DNA from: Fictibacillus nanhaiensis
GTDB taxonomy: Bacteria > Bacillota > Bacilli > Bacillales > Fictibacillaceae
Assembly: GCF_023715445.1 (NCBI RefSeq)
Contig: NZ_JAMBOD010000001.1
Coordinates: forward strand, 186,001 to 250,000
Length of the DNA stretch: 64,000 nucleotides
Direction of reading: 5' to 3'
The translations under genes were made by a program, and so were the position numbers. This document shows positions 1-9,507 of this stretch, piece by piece. The stretch's first letter is position 1; every line of letters begins with the position of its first letter. The notes below the pieces were generated by a model. The model was not told the DNA's origin, did not search any database, and worked only from the letters and a program-made list of their open reading frames with translations.

Positions 1-1520
1 CAGGTGTTGGTACGATTGCTGCAGGCGTGGCAAAAGGCGCGGCTGATGTCATTGTAATCAGCGGCTATGATGGAGGAACAGGTGCATCACCAAAAACGAG
101 TATTAAGCATACAGGACTTCCATGGGAGCTTGGTCTTGCTGAAACTCATCAAACGCTGATGCTGAATGGACTTCGTGAACGTGTAACGCTAGAAACTGAT
201 GGTAAGTTAATGACAGGAAAAGATGTTGTTCTGGCAGCTCTATTAGGTGCTGAGGAATACGGATTCGCTACAGCTCCGCTTGTTGTTTTAGGCTGTGTAA
301 TGATGCGTGCTTGCCATCTGGATACTTGTCCTGTAGGAGTCGCAACACAAAATCCAGAGCTAAGAAAGAAATTCATGGGTGATCCCGATCATGTAGTGAA
401 CTACATGATGTTTGTTGCAGAAGAGATTCGTGAAATCATGGCACAGCTTGGTTTTAGATCGATGGATGAACTGGTTGGACGTACAGACGTATTAACGGTT
501 GGTGAACATGCAAAGAGTCACTGGAAGGCAAAACACTTAGATCTTACCAAACTTCTTTATCAGCCTGAAGGTGTTCGAACTTGCCAGCATGCTCAAAATC
601 ACAAAATTGATCAATCACTTGATATGCAAGAAATACTTCCATTTCTAAGTCCAGCGCTTGAACAACAAAAATCTGTAACTCTAAATCTTCCAATAAAAAA
701 TACGAACCGCGTAGTCGGTACGATAGCAGGCAGTGAAATAACTAAGCGTTTTGGAGAAGAAGGATTACCTGAGGACACAGTTACTCTTAATTTTACTGGA
801 TCTGCAGGACAGAGCTTTGGTGCATTTGTACCACGCGGTATGAGTCTATATTTGAATGGTGACAGCAATGACTATTTCGGAAAAGGACTCTCAGGCGGAA
901 AGATGGTTGTTGCTCCGCCAAAAACAGCGGAATACCTTGCAGATGATAATGTGATTGTAGGAAACGTTGCTTTCTATGGCGCGACTAGCGGCGAAGCTTA
1001 TATTAATGGCTTAGCTGGAGAAAGATTTGCTGTTAGAAACAGTGGTGCAAACATTGTTGTTGAAGGTATTGGAGATCATGGCTGTGAGTATATGACTGGC
1101 GGGAAAGTTGTTGTATTAGGTGATATCGGCAAAAACTTTGCAGCTGGAATGAGTGGAGGAATCGCATATATTTATACACATCAGCCTCTTTTATTTAAGA
1201 GACTTTGCAACAAAGAAGGAATCGAGTTTGAAAGATTAGTCGATCATGAAGAAACCGAGTCAGTTAAGCAATTAGTTTTAAATCACTTTGCTTATACACA
1301 AAGCGGCAAAGCTGCAGTGATCCTTGAAAACTGGAAGACAGCACAATCACACTTTGTTAAAGTCATTCCGAAAGATTATAAAGAAATGATCAAAAGGATT
1401 AATGATGAGAAACAAGCTGGTTTAACAGATCAAGATGCTATTATGAATGCATTTGAAGCAAGGTCAACTGCTAAAAAACCAGCAGGAAGTCCTGGCCCAA
1501 CGAAATTAATTCTTAAGTAA
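1..1520 (+). CDS. gltB: Glutamate synthase large subunit (C-terminal part, 5' truncated by window)
   Basis: The frame is open from the first bases of the window, so the start lies upstream; about 505 C-terminal residues are visible of a family near 1,500. The FMN-barrel segment reads [12 protein letters not shown], and a C-x5-C-x4-C set ([12 protein letters not shown]) ligates the [3Fe-4S] cluster. After it comes the C-terminal glycine-rich beta-helix (GxxGQSFGAF and later GGK/GG repeats). The enzyme makes two glutamates from glutamine and 2-oxoglutarate in the cytoplasm, with the small subunit supplying electrons. The small-subunit gene follows after 26 bases, as one operon. B. subtilis calls this gene gltA; gltB is the more general name. 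Confidence 0.96.
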   Translation, partial: GVGTIAAGVAKGAADVIVISGYDGGTGASPKTSIKHTGLPWELGLAETHQTLMLNGLRERVTLETDGKLMTGKDVVLAALLGAEEYGFATAPLVVLGCVMMRACHLDTCPVGVATQNPELRKKFMGDPDHVVNYMMFVAEEIREIMAQLGFRSMDELVGRTDVLTVGEHAKSHWKAKHLDLTKLLYQPEGVRTCQHAQNHKIDQSLDMQEILPFLSPALEQQKSVTLNLPIKNTNRVVGTIAGSEITKRFGEEGLPEDTVTLNFTGSAGQSFGAFVPRGMSLYLNGDSNDYFGKGLSGGKMVVAPPKTAEYLADDNVIVGNVAFYGATSGEAYINGLAGERFAVRNSGANIVVEGIGDHGCEYMTGGKVVVLGDIGKNFAAGMSGGIAYIYTHQPLLFKRLCNKEGIEFERLVDHEETESVKQLVLNHFAYTQSGKAAVILENWKTAQSHFVKVIPKDYKEMIKRINDEKQAGLTDQDAIMNAFEARSTAKKPAGSPGPTKLILK

Positions 1521-1546
1521 TCATCAGATGAAAGGAGAGATGAATC

Positions 1547-3025
1547 ATGGGTAAACCAACTGGATTTTTGGAATTCCCGCGAGAAGAAACCATAGAGAGA
1601 AAACCTCTCCACCGTCTAAAGGATTGGAAAGAATATACCGAAAAACAGCCGGAAGATATGTTAAAGAGACAAAGTGCGAGATGTATGGATTGCGGTACGC
1701 CATTTTGTCATATCGGGATTGAAATCAATGGGGCAGCATCTGGCTGTCCCATCAACAATCTTATTCCTGAATGGAATGATCTTGTATACCGCGGAAAGTG
1801 GAAAGAGGCACTAGACAGACTTTTAAAAACAAACAATTTCCCTGAATTTACTGGTCGTGTTTGTCCGGCCCCTTGCGAAGGATCTTGTACAGTTGAATTG
1901 GCCGGACCAGCTGTTACCATTAAAAATATTGAACGGGCAATTATCGATAAAGGCTTTGAAAATGGTTGGATCAAGCCTAGAATTCCTAAAAAACGTACAG
2001 GAAAAAGAATTGCGATTGTAGGGTCCGGACCAGCTGGACTTGCAGCTGCAGATCAATTAAATCAAGCAGGACATTCTGTAACAATTTTTGAAAGAGATAA
2101 CCGTGCTGGAGGTCTTCTCACATACGGTATTCCAAACATGAAGCTTGATAAAGATATAGTACAGCGCAGAATCACACTATTAAGGCAAGAAGGAATTGAT
2201 TTTGTCCTTAATACCGAAATTGGTAAAGACGTTATGCCAGAAGAGCTTAAAGCTGAGTTTGATTCAGTCATTCTTTGCACAGGTGCCCAAAAACAAAGGG
2301 ACTTGAATCTTGAAGGCAGGGAAGCAAACGGGGTTCACTTTGCCATGAAATATCTGACTCAATCTACTAAACGTTTGTTAAATGATGAAGTTAATGAGCC
2401 TTTAATCGATGCAAAAGATAAGAACGTTATTGTTATTGGCGGAGGTGATACAGGGGCGGACTGTGTCGCAACTGCATTACGTCAAAAATGCAAAAGTGTT
2501 TTTCAGTTCGGTAAACACCCGAAGTTACCGGATGTAAGAAGCTCCGCAAACATGTGGCCAGAACAGCCATATATTTTTACAATGGATTATGCTTATGAGG
2601 AAGCAACAGCTCAATTTGGTTCTGATCCCAGAGAATATTCTGTTCAAACAAAAAAATTAGTTGCTGATGAGAACGGAAATTTAAAAGAACTTCATACCAT
2701 TCAAATGAAGAGAACCTCAGATGAAAACGGAAATCTCTCATTTGAAGAAATCCCAGGCACTGAAAAAGTATGGCCTGTAGACCTTGTATTTGTCGCTATC
2801 GGTTTTGAAGGCACAGAGCATCCTGTATTAAAGAAGTTCGGTGTAGAAGCTAAAAACAATAAAATTGATGCGAAACATGGAGATTATAAAACAAATGTAG
2901 ATGGTATATTTGCTGCTGGAGATTCCAGACGAGGTCAAAGCCTGATCGTATGGGCAATCCAGGAAGGACGAGATTGTGCCCGCGAGGTGGATAAATACCT
3001 AATGGGCAGCACGGTTTTGCCTTAA
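1547..3025 (+). CDS. gltD: Glutamate synthase small subunit, NADPH-dependent
   Basis: The 492-residue protein is the usual length. The N-terminal cysteine-rich region (CMDCGTPFCH, then CPAPCEGSC) holds the [4Fe-4S] ligands. A first dinucleotide fold (GSGPAGLAAAD, about residue 158) binds FAD and a second (GGGDTGADC, about residue 298) binds NADPH. The C-terminal GIFAAGDSRRGQ is the conserved FAD contact. It oxidises NADPH and passes electrons to the large subunit encoded just upstream. The start follows AAAGGAGAG at normal spacing. In B. subtilis this subunit is named gltB. Confidence 0.96.
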   Translation: MGKPTGFLEFPREETIERKPLHRLKDWKEYTEKQPEDMLKRQSARCMDCGTPFCHIGIEINGAASGCPINNLIPEWNDLVYRGKWKEALDRLLKTNNFPEFTGRVCPAPCEGSCTVELAGPAVTIKNIERAIIDKGFENGWIKPRIPKKRTGKRIAIVGSGPAGLAAADQLNQAGHSVTIFERDNRAGGLLTYGIPNMKLDKDIVQRRITLLRQEGIDFVLNTEIGKDVMPEELKAEFDSVILCTGAQKQRDLNLEGREANGVHFAMKYLTQSTKRLLNDEVNEPLIDAKDKNVIVIGGGDTGADCVATALRQKCKSVFQFGKHPKLPDVRSSANMWPEQPYIFTMDYAYEEATAQFGSDPREYSVQTKKLVADENGNLKELHTIQMKRTSDENGNLSFEEIPGTEKVWPVDLVFVAIGFEGTEHPVLKKFGVEAKNNKIDAKHGDYKTNVDGIFAAGDSRRGQSLIVWAIQEGRDCAREVDKYLMGSTVLP

Positions 3026-3063
3026 GACTTTTTTCCATGCTACAATAAACTCTAAACGCCATA

Positions 3064-3090
3064 AGCCTTATTCTATGATAAAATAAGGCT
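3064..3090. terminator. Hairpin without T-tract between gltD and ppaC
   Basis: A perfect 9-bp inverted repeat (AGCCTTATT / AATAAGGCT) with a 9-base loop lies in the 106-base gap. No run of T follows, so it is a weak terminator candidate; it could equally be a processing site or a chance repeat overlapping the ppaC promoter. Confidence 0.3.
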
Positions 3091-3131
3091 GGCTATGAAA
3101 ATATTCTATTTTTAAAATAAGGAGTAGAAGC

Positions 3132-4061
3132 ATGGAAAAAGTACTTATTTTTGGTCATAAAAATCCTGATACTGACACAATTACATCTGCAATTGTATAT
3201 GCAGATCTAAAAACCAAACTTGGACAAAATGTTGAGGCAGTTCGATTAGGAGAGATAAATGGTGAAACGAAATATGCGCTTGACTATTTCAAAGCAGAAC
3301 TTCCTCGCTTGGTTGAAACTGTGTCTGATGAAACGAACTCTGTAATCTTAGTCGATCATAACGAACGTCAGCAAAGTGCAAATGATATCGATAAAGTGCG
3401 TGTTTTAGAAGTTATCGATCATCACCGTATCGCAAACTTTGAAACAAGTGATCCTTTATATTACCGTGCTGAACCTGTTGGATGTACAGCTACTATATTA
3501 AACAAGATCTATAAAGAAAAAGGAATAAAAATCGAAAATAATATTGCTGGATTAATGCTTTCTGCAATTATTTCGGATTCTCTTTTATTCAAATCACCAA
3601 CTTGTACAGAAGAGGATGTTGATGCAGCACGTGAGTTAGCTGAAATCGCTGGCGTTGATGCCGAAGTATATGGTCTTGATATGCTAAAAGCTGGAGCAGA
3701 CTTAAGCGATAAGTCGATAGAGGAGCTTATTTCACTTGATGCCAAAGAATTTAATATTGGTGCAAGCAAAGTGGAAGTTGCACAAGTAAATACAGTAGAT
3801 GCAAGCGACGTGTTAAAACATCAAGATGAACTAGAAGAAGCAATCTCCAAAGTAATCGATAAGAAAGAATTAGATTTATTCATGTTCGTAGTAACGGACA
3901 TTCTTACAAACGACTCAACAGCTCTTGCACTTGGAAAAAGAGCACAATCTGTTGAGGACGCATATAACGTAAAGCTTGAAAACAATACAGCTGTATTAAA
4001 AGGTGTAGTTTCTCGTAAAAAGCAGATTGTTCCTGTACTGACAGAAGCAATGAGCAAATAA
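3132..4061 (+). CDS. ppaC: Manganese-dependent inorganic pyrophosphatase (DHH family II)
   Basis: The 309-residue protein hydrolyses pyrophosphate to phosphate in the cytoplasm, pulling biosynthetic reactions forward. The N-terminal DHH domain shows [10 protein letters not shown] (metal ligands His and Asp), then DHNE and DHHR metal/phosphate motifs near residues 75-98. The C-terminal DHHA2 domain ends with SRKKQIVP, the conserved substrate-binding SRKKQ signature. Length and motifs match family II enzymes of Bacillus. The start follows AAGGAG. It is a single gene with its own strong terminator. Confidence 0.96.
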   Translation: MEKVLIFGHKNPDTDTITSAIVYADLKTKLGQNVEAVRLGEINGETKYALDYFKAELPRLVETVSDETNSVILVDHNERQQSANDIDKVRVLEVIDHHRIANFETSDPLYYRAEPVGCTATILNKIYKEKGIKIENNIAGLMLSAIISDSLLFKSPTCTEEDVDAARELAEIAGVDAEVYGLDMLKAGADLSDKSIEELISLDAKEFNIGASKVEVAQVNTVDASDVLKHQDELEEAISKVIDKKELDLFMFVVTDILTNDSTALALGKRAQSVEDAYNVKLENNTAVLKGVVSRKKQIVPVLTEAMSK

Positions 4062-4071
4062 GTTTTAATGA

Positions 4072-4100
4072 AAAAAGATGGAGGAATCCATCTTTTTATT
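4072..4100 (+). terminator. Rho-independent terminator after ppaC
   Basis: An 11-bp perfect stem (AAAAAGATGGA / TCCATCTTTTT) with a GGAA loop is followed by a T-rich tail, eleven bases after the ppaC stop. Confidence 0.9.
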
Positions 4101-4171
4101 ATCAGCCAGTTGACAATCTAATGCAGGCTGTTATTATTGAAAACATGATACCAACTAAATAATTTAACGAA

Positions 4172-4335
4172 ACCGCTAGGGGAGCCTTTATAAGGCTGAG
4201 ATCGAAGTGTAACTTTGAGACTCTTAGAACCTGATCTGGATTATGCCAGCGTAGGGAAGTGGTGTGACGGAAACTATTATTCATAAACTAATGTTTTCTA
4301 AACAACCACTTTCCATTGCTGAAAGTGGTTTTTTT
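4172..4335 (+). promoter_or_regulatory. TPP (thi-box) riboswitch with attenuator terminator
   Basis: The aptamer carries the conserved thi-box blocks GGGGAGCC, GGCTGAGA and ACCTGATCTGGATTATGCC, ending GCGTAGGGAAGTGG. P1 can form between ACCGCT (4172-4177) and AGTGGT (4258-4263). Downstream, AACCACTTTC (4304-4313) and GAAAGTGGTT (4321-4330) form a terminator with a T-tract. AAGTGGT (4257-4263) is complementary to ACCACTT (4305-4311). P1 plus terminator, or an antiterminator, can therefore form, but not both. Thiamine pyrophosphate should switch off tenA-ykoEDC by premature termination. Family recognition is firm; the antiterminator is inferred. Confidence 0.95.
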
Positions 4336-4368
4336 GTTGGTAAAAAACAAACCTTTAGGAGGAATAAC

Positions 4369-5079
4369 ATGATTTCATTCACAAAAGAATTACGTAAAAA
4401 AGCTGACTCCATCTGGGAAGCTAATCTTGAACATCCTTTTGTTAAAGGAATTGCAAACGGGGATCTGCCTTTAGAGAATTTTAAATATTATGTTTTGCAA
4501 GATTCCTATTACTTATCTCATTTTGCAAGAATTCAAGCAATAGGTGCCGCAAGAGCAGAAGATCTATATACAACTTCGAGAATGGCTGCTCATGCACAAG
4601 GCACCAATGAAGCAGAGTTAGCGCTTCATGAAAAGTTTATTAAACAGCTCTATATCACGGAAGAAGAATTGGCTGCATTTGAGCCTGCACCTACTGCTTA
4701 TAATTATACTTCACACTTGTATCGAGTTTCAGATACTGGAAGTTTAGGAGAAATTATTGCTGCTATTCTGCCATGCTATTGGATTTATCATGAAATCGGA
4801 GAAAGATTTGAAGGTAAAACCCCAGCAGAGCCTGTTTATCAAGAATGGATAGCGGCTTATGGAGGAGAATGGTTCGGTCAGCTCGTTCAAGAACAAATTA
4901 ATCGTTTAGATGACTTAGCAGCGAAAGCAAGTGATGCAGAAAGAAAGAAAATGACACAGCATTTTTTACTTAGCTGCCAGTATGAATATCTTTTTTGGGA
5001 AATGGCTTATACATTAGAAAAATGGCCAATTTCAGATACGCGTTTATTAAGCAGTAAAAGGAGAACTGAAAATGTTTAA
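4369..5079 (+). CDS. tenA: Aminopyrimidine aminohydrolase (thiaminase II)
   Basis: The 236-residue all-helical TenA protein converts base-degraded thiamine (aminomethyl-HMP) to HMP for thiamine salvage. The active-site cysteine is in ILPCYWIYHEIG (about residue 135), and the acidic/aromatic cluster CQYEYLFWEMAY lies near the C-terminus. The start is set by AGGAGG just after the riboswitch terminator; an in-frame codon at 4264 lies inside the riboswitch and is not used. It is the first gene of a TPP-controlled operon and overlaps ykoE by 8 bases. In B. subtilis the corresponding transporter operon begins with ykoF; here TenA takes that place. Confidence 0.95.
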   Translation: MISFTKELRKKADSIWEANLEHPFVKGIANGDLPLENFKYYVLQDSYYLSHFARIQAIGAARAEDLYTTSRMAAHAQGTNEAELALHEKFIKQLYITEEELAAFEPAPTAYNYTSHLYRVSDTGSLGEIIAAILPCYWIYHEIGERFEGKTPAEPVYQEWIAAYGGEWFGQLVQEQINRLDDLAAKASDAERKKMTQHFLLSCQYEYLFWEMAYTLEKWPISDTRLLSSKRRTENV

Positions 5080-5653
5080 AGGATTAAAGTTAACTGATAT
5101 TTTAGTGACTATTGTAATTTCGATTGGTTTTGGAATCCTTTATAAAATATGGGGACCCTTATATTATGCAGTCAAACCATTAGGTCTTCACCTTGATCAA
5201 TTAATCTACGGGATGTGGTTTATTGCTGCAACAGTGGCTTTCTTAATCATCCGCAAACCTGGAATTGCTCTCCTTGCAGAAATTGCAGCTTCATCGGGAG
5301 AATTTTTAATGGGATCAGAATTTGGCCTTGAGGTCTTATTTTACGGCTTAGTCCAAGGTTTATTTGCTGAACTCGTATTAATGGCATTCAGGTATAAACG
5401 TTTTGACTTGCTAGTTGTTTCCATTGCAGGTATAAGTTCTTGCATTGGATCTTTAATCTTGGATTTCTACAAAGGATATGTTGGAGATCTATCAACATGG
5501 AACCTAATCCTCTATATTGGATTCAGATTTATAGGTTCTATTCTATTCACAGGAGTGCTGGCAGTTGCTATCGTTAAAGCACTGGAGGCAACAGGGGTTA
5601 CTAAGCTTGTCCGCTCTTCATCCCAAAAAGATCACGAGGCTTTGAATCAATAA
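5072..5653 (+). CDS. ykoE: ECF transporter S component for hydroxymethylpyrimidine/thiamine precursor
   Basis: The 193-residue membrane protein has about five to six hydrophobic segments and the YkoE pattern (GILYKIWGPLYY near the start, EIAASSGEFLMGSEFG in the middle). As substrate-binding component of an energy-coupling-factor importer it captures HMP or a related thiamine precursor at the membrane. The gene overlaps tenA and is followed by the ATPase and T component, so the whole transporter is present. The TPP riboswitch upstream supports the substrate assignment. Confidence 0.92.
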   Translation: MFKGLKLTDILVTIVISIGFGILYKIWGPLYYAVKPLGLHLDQLIYGMWFIAATVAFLIIRKPGIALLAEIAASSGEFLMGSEFGLEVLFYGLVQGLFAELVLMAFRYKRFDLLVVSIAGISSCIGSLILDFYKGYVGDLSTWNLILYIGFRFIGSILFTGVLAVAIVKALEATGVTKLVRSSSQKDHEALNQ

Positions 5654-5668
5654 AAGAGGTGTTTGTTC

Positions 5669-7138
5669 ATGGCGTATATAACATCGGTTAACAAGTTGAG
5701 ATTAAAGTTCCCAGATGAAAAAGGATTATTATTTAAGGATTTGACTCTGTCATTTAAAAAAGGAGAAAAAGTGTTATTATTGGGTCCATCAGGATGCGGG
5801 AAATCCACTCTTATTCAAGTATTATCCGGCTTGATTCCTTATTCAATTGATATTCCTATCAAAAGTGAGAACATACAAATCCCCAATTCATGGGGATTTG
5901 TATTTCAGGATCCTGATTCACAATTTTGTATGCCGTTTGTTGATGAAGAAATTGCTTTCGTATTAGAAAATCTTCAAGTACCAAGAGAGGAAATGCCCGA
6001 AAGAATAAACGAACTTTTAGATATGGTGGGTCTTCAGCTTGAAGATATTCATACGAGTATTCAAGCACTTTCTGGTGGTATGAAACAGCGTTTAGCGATA
6101 GCTTCTGTATTGGCATTAAACCCTGATGTAATTTTCCTCGATGAACCAACTGCATTAATTGATGAAGAGGGTACTGAACAAATTTGGAATACTGTTAAAA
6201 ACATTTCAAGAGATAAGACAATCATTATTGTTGAACATAAAATCGAACAGATTATTGATTTTGTTGATCGAGTTATCATTTTTACACCAGATGGGGAATT
6301 ACTTGCGGATGGTAATATGACATACATTTTTTCTAATTATAAAGAAGAACTTAAAAAATATGGAATTTGGTATCCAGGTGCATGGGAGGATTTCAAAAGA
6401 GAGAACAACCAAAAAACGGTCTCCTTGCGGAATGACAATGAGGTTCATTTGAAGAATTTCCACGGATACCGTAAAAAAGAAGTTAAGATTTCCTTAGAAG
6501 AAGCTTTAATTCATTCAGGTGAATGGATTGCTGTCAATGGCCAGAATGGAGCAGGAAAAAGTACTTTGTTATTGTCACTGATGCAATTGATTAAAACATC
6601 AGGTGATTATCAAATCAATGAGCAATCAATAAAGAAGTTAGCTGATTTGCAGAGAAAAGCTTATTTAGTTTTTCAAAATCCAGAATACCAATTTATAACA
6701 AATAGTGTATTTGAAGAGATTACTTATGAATTAAAAGGCGGAAAAGAAATAAACAATGAATACTTTCATAAAAAGGCCAATGATCTATTAACCATATTCG
6801 GACTGCACGATAAACAACATCAACATCCTTATCATTTGTCTCTAGGTGAAAAACGGCGATTGAGTGTGGCCACAGCTTTTATACAAAATCCAAAGCTGTT
6901 GTTACTTGATGAGCCTACCTTTGGACAAGATGCACAAAATACATTTAAGCTGCTTGAATTGATAGAAAGTGAGAGGCAAAAAGGAACAATTATTATTATG
7001 GTTACTCATGATTTAAATATTGTACAGCATTTTGCAACAAGAGTATGGGAAGTAAAAGAAGGACGGGTAATAAGCGATCGGAAGAAGAATGAGACGAAGA
7101 AAAAAGTAGAGGAAAAAGCGTATGAATACAGCATTTAA
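5669..7138 (+). CDS. ykoD: ECF transporter double ATP-binding protein (thiamine precursor uptake)
   Basis: The 489-residue protein has two ABC ATPase halves. Half one has Walker A GPSGCGKST (about 38), signature LSGGMKQR and Walker B VIFLDEPTA. Half two has GQNGAGKST (about 290), a divergent signature LSLGEKRR and LLLLDEPTF. The ATG at 5669 is preferred over an in-frame TTG at 5663 because it is correctly spaced from AAAGAGGTG. It overlaps ykoC by 17 bases, so the two are probably translationally coupled. It powers import through YkoE and YkoC. Confidence 0.94.
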   Translation: MAYITSVNKLRLKFPDEKGLLFKDLTLSFKKGEKVLLLGPSGCGKSTLIQVLSGLIPYSIDIPIKSENIQIPNSWGFVFQDPDSQFCMPFVDEEIAFVLENLQVPREEMPERINELLDMVGLQLEDIHTSIQALSGGMKQRLAIASVLALNPDVIFLDEPTALIDEEGTEQIWNTVKNISRDKTIIIVEHKIEQIIDFVDRVIIFTPDGELLADGNMTYIFSNYKEELKKYGIWYPGAWEDFKRENNQKTVSLRNDNEVHLKNFHGYRKKEVKISLEEALIHSGEWIAVNGQNGAGKSTLLLSLMQLIKTSGDYQINEQSIKKLADLQRKAYLVFQNPEYQFITNSVFEEITYELKGGKEINNEYFHKKANDLLTIFGLHDKQHQHPYHLSLGEKRRLSVATAFIQNPKLLLLDEPTFGQDAQNTFKLLELIESERQKGTIIIMVTHDLNIVQHFATRVWEVKEGRVISDRKKNETKKKVEEKAYEYSI

Positions 7139-7913
7139 AGAAAACTGGCTGCATAAAATAAACCCATCTTTAAAACTATTAACAATCTCTTTTTTATTTG
7201 TATTTGCCATTACCATTCATCATTTTAATTTTATGATTACCTTTACATTATCCGTTTCTATATTGTTTATTTTTTGTACAGGTCATCCATATAAACATAT
7301 TTTACTTTTTTTGCTGCCCTTCTTATTAATCTTTTTATCAACTGCAGCATCAATGATTCTTTTTGGTAAAGGAGAAACCACACTTTATAAGTGGGGCATT
7401 TTGCACATTACAGAGGAAAGCTTGTATCGTGGTTTACATCTAGGATTAAGGGCACTGACATTTGCGATGATGGGATTATTATTTGCTTTAACAACGAAAC
7501 CCGTTCAGCTTTTTTATTCTCTGATGCAGCAGCTTAAACTGCAGCCAAAATACGCCTATAGTTTTATGGCTGCAATTCGGCTGATTCCAATTATGATTGA
7601 GGAATTACAAACAATTCGTGATGCACATAAAGTAAGAGGAGTTCAGACACAAAAGGGGATGAACAGCTTACTAAAAAGTATTAAATCTCTGCCGATTCCT
7701 TTACTTTCACAAAGTATAAGAAGAGCTTTTCGAATTGCAGTCGCCATGGAATCCAAAAGATTTAATTCATCGAATGAAAGAACTTTTTATTATCAGGTAG
7801 GGTTTTCACATTATGACCTTCTATTTATTGGTTATTTTATATTATCAATAAGTTTAGCTTATCTCTTTGCAATAAACTTTCCCTTTTTTCCTGTATCTGA
7901 TGTTAGATATTAA
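7122..7913 (+). CDS. ykoC: ECF transporter transmembrane (T) component
   Basis: The 263-residue protein has about five membrane segments and a cytoplasmic coupling region, AAIRLIPIMIEELQTIRDAHKVRG, carrying the Ala-Arg-Gly type motifs that T components use to dock on the ATPases (the positions run about residues 150-175). It links YkoD ATP hydrolysis to YkoE toppling. Last gene of the operon, closed by a strong terminator that also faces the convergent gene downstream. Confidence 0.92.
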   Translation: MNTAFKENWLHKINPSLKLLTISFLFVFAITIHHFNFMITFTLSVSILFIFCTGHPYKHILLFLLPFLLIFLSTAASMILFGKGETTLYKWGILHITEESLYRGLHLGLRALTFAMMGLLFALTTKPVQLFYSLMQQLKLQPKYAYSFMAAIRLIPIMIEELQTIRDAHKVRGVQTQKGMNSLLKSIKSLPIPLLSQSIRRAFRIAVAMESKRFNSSNERTFYYQVGFSHYDLLFIGYFILSISLAYLFAINFPFFPVSDVRY

Positions 7914-7920
7914 AGAATAA

Positions 7921-7958
7921 AGCACACTCCTATTGTTAATCGAGTGTGCTTTTTATTT
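7921..7958. terminator. Terminator shared by ykoC and convergent gene
   Basis: A 9-bp stem (AGCACACTC / GAGTGTGCT) is followed by TTTTTATTTT on the plus strand; on the minus strand a weaker A/T-rich tail follows. It lies between two convergent stops. Confidence 0.85.
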
Positions 7959-8252
7959 TGAAACAGTAATATGATTATTTTGTTCAAGCAAAACCTTATA
8001 TTCTCCTTTATTCACTTTTTGATAGATAGACAAGGGTACTGCCAGAGACTGGCCCGTAGAGAATACAATCTGATAATTTTGATTCGTAATGTAGACTGTG
8101 CCCATGTCTGACACCTGTTCAGACTGAAATTTATTTACAATATAACCCTTGTATTCTGTAATTTTGAACTCTTCCTCTATATATCCCGCCCATGCTGAAT
8201 AAAGCAAGAAGCCTGCAAAAAACGTACTAAAAACTGAAAGTAATTTTTTCAT
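7953..8252 (-). CDS. Small secreted or membrane-anchored protein of unknown function
   Basis: The 99-residue protein starts MKKLLSVFSTFFAGFLLYSAWAG, a lysine-rich start and hydrophobic stretch that is either a signal peptide without a clear cleavage site or a membrane anchor. The remaining 75 residues are polar and mixed-charge and probably outside the cell. The minus-strand start is preceded by CGAGGTGAA, a good ribosome binding site. I do not recognise the family. It is convergent with the ykoC operon and unlikely to be part of it. Confidence 0.7.
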   Translation of the reverse strand: MKKLLSVFSTFFAGFLLYSAWAGYIEEEFKITEYKGYIVNKFQSEQVSDMGTVYITNQNYQIVFSTGQSLAVPLSIYQKVNKGEYKVLLEQNNHITVSK

Positions 8253-8365
8253 ATTTTCACCTCGTTCTATTATTAAACAAAAGCCTAAAATTTATAGAAA
8301 GAGGGAAGGGTCTTTTTAAGAGGATTTGTGACATCTTTACCAAATATAAAAAGAATGAGAATTAT

Positions 8366-8587
8366 TTAAGACCAGTCTTTATCTTTTAAGTCTTTAATAA
8401 ATCGGTAATGCCATCTGTATAATAAAACAAGAGCAATAATAGTACCTAATAAAGTAAGAGCCATATCCCATTGTGCATCCCAAATGTCATCTTGAGCACC
8501 TATAAAGTCCTTTGTTTGCCATATAAGATATCCTAACAATCTGCCTATAGTGATGTTCTTGCGTAACCTATACTTTCTGAAGCATAT
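8366..8587 (-). pseudogene. Remnant of a DUF2238 (YjdF-like) membrane protein gene
   Basis: This 74-codon minus-strand frame has no usable start and is cut off by a stop at 8588-8590. It encodes GAQDDIWDAQWDMALTLLG followed by a hydrophobic helix and a basic tail ending KDKDWS. That matches the conserved C-terminus of DUF2238/YjdF inner-membrane proteins, where a WD-x-x-WDM block precedes the last helix. The N-terminal two thirds are missing, so this is a truncated relic. It fills most of the 367-base gap before the hydrolase gene. The match is from memory of the family pattern. Confidence 0.6.
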
Positions 8588-8619
8588 TTACTAAAAATTA
8601 GAAAAGGGATGTGATCAAC

Positions 8620-9492
8620 TTGAGAAAAAAAATGGCTGTAGCAGTATTGCATGGCATAGGAAACCAACAGGAAGATTTCTCTGATATTTTTTCAGAAGAA
8701 CTGGTAAAGCGCTTTTCTCAAAATCTCAAACCATATTTACCAGTTCCAGAGACAGAAATTATCATTCAGCCAATTTATTGGGGAAGTGTGTTTAACGAAA
8801 GTGAAAATGAGATGTGGAAAAAGCTCTCTTTTGCAGCAGAATTAGATTTTGCAAAGCTCCGGCATTTTGTTATTCATTTTTTTGGTGACGCCATAGCGTA
8901 TCAGCCTTCAGCCTACCAAAATCCGAATTATATAAAAGTTCATGAAGTATACGCAAAAGGACTTAAAAAACTGGGTGAAAAAGCTGGTTCAGATGCACCT
9001 TTATTTGTTGTTGCCCATAGTTTAGGATCTGTCATTACAAGCAATTATTTTTATGATCTACAATACATACCTGACAGAATTCCTGAAACAGTCAAACAGA
9101 ATATTGCTGAAACACCACTTGAAAATGGAGACACGCTTGCAGGATTTTATTCATTAGGAAGTCCTCTTGCACTCTGGAGCCTTAGATATGCTGATTTTGA
9201 TGTTCCCATACATGTACCCTCACCTAACCTAGAAAGATATTATCCGGGTCTAAAGGATGGAAAATGGGTAAATATGTATGACAAGGATGATGTTTTCGGT
9301 TATCCTCTTAAACCTCTCAATCATGCATATGACAAAGCAGTTTCATGTGATATTGAACTTAATTGCGGAAATATCATCACCAGCTGGACACCTTTATCTC
9401 ATATGCACTACTTCACAACTAACGACATAATCAACAAAATAGGTGATCAACTGGCTGACATTTGGAAACAAGTTAATCTTAAGAAAAATTAA
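8620..9492 (+). CDS. Alpha/beta hydrolase (lipase/esterase-like)
   Basis: The 290-residue protein begins with a beta strand and LHGIGNQ oxyanion motif (about residue 12) and has the nucleophile elbow VVAHSLGSV (Ser about 134). A second SLGSPLALW and a late histidine (SHMHYF, near 270) could complete the catalytic triad. No signal peptide is seen, so it is probably cytoplasmic; the substrate is unknown. The start is a TTG: the near-perfect Shine-Dalgarno AAAAGGGATGTGATC at 8602-8616 points to it, whereas the GTG at 8611 lies inside that site. Confidence 0.8.
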   Translation: MRKKMAVAVLHGIGNQQEDFSDIFSEELVKRFSQNLKPYLPVPETEIIIQPIYWGSVFNESENEMWKKLSFAAELDFAKLRHFVIHFFGDAIAYQPSAYQNPNYIKVHEVYAKGLKKLGEKAGSDAPLFVVAHSLGSVITSNYFYDLQYIPDRIPETVKQNIAETPLENGDTLAGFYSLGSPLALWSLRYADFDVPIHVPSPNLERYYPGLKDGKWVNMYDKDDVFGYPLKPLNHAYDKAVSCDIELNCGNIITSWTPLSHMHYFTTNDIINKIGDQLADIWKQVNLKKN

Positions 9493-9507
9493 TGTGATAG
9501 CAACCAT

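Noticed and set aside
4264-4368. N-terminal extension of tenA
   Set aside because: The added residues are encoded by the riboswitch terminator; AGGAGG points to 4369.
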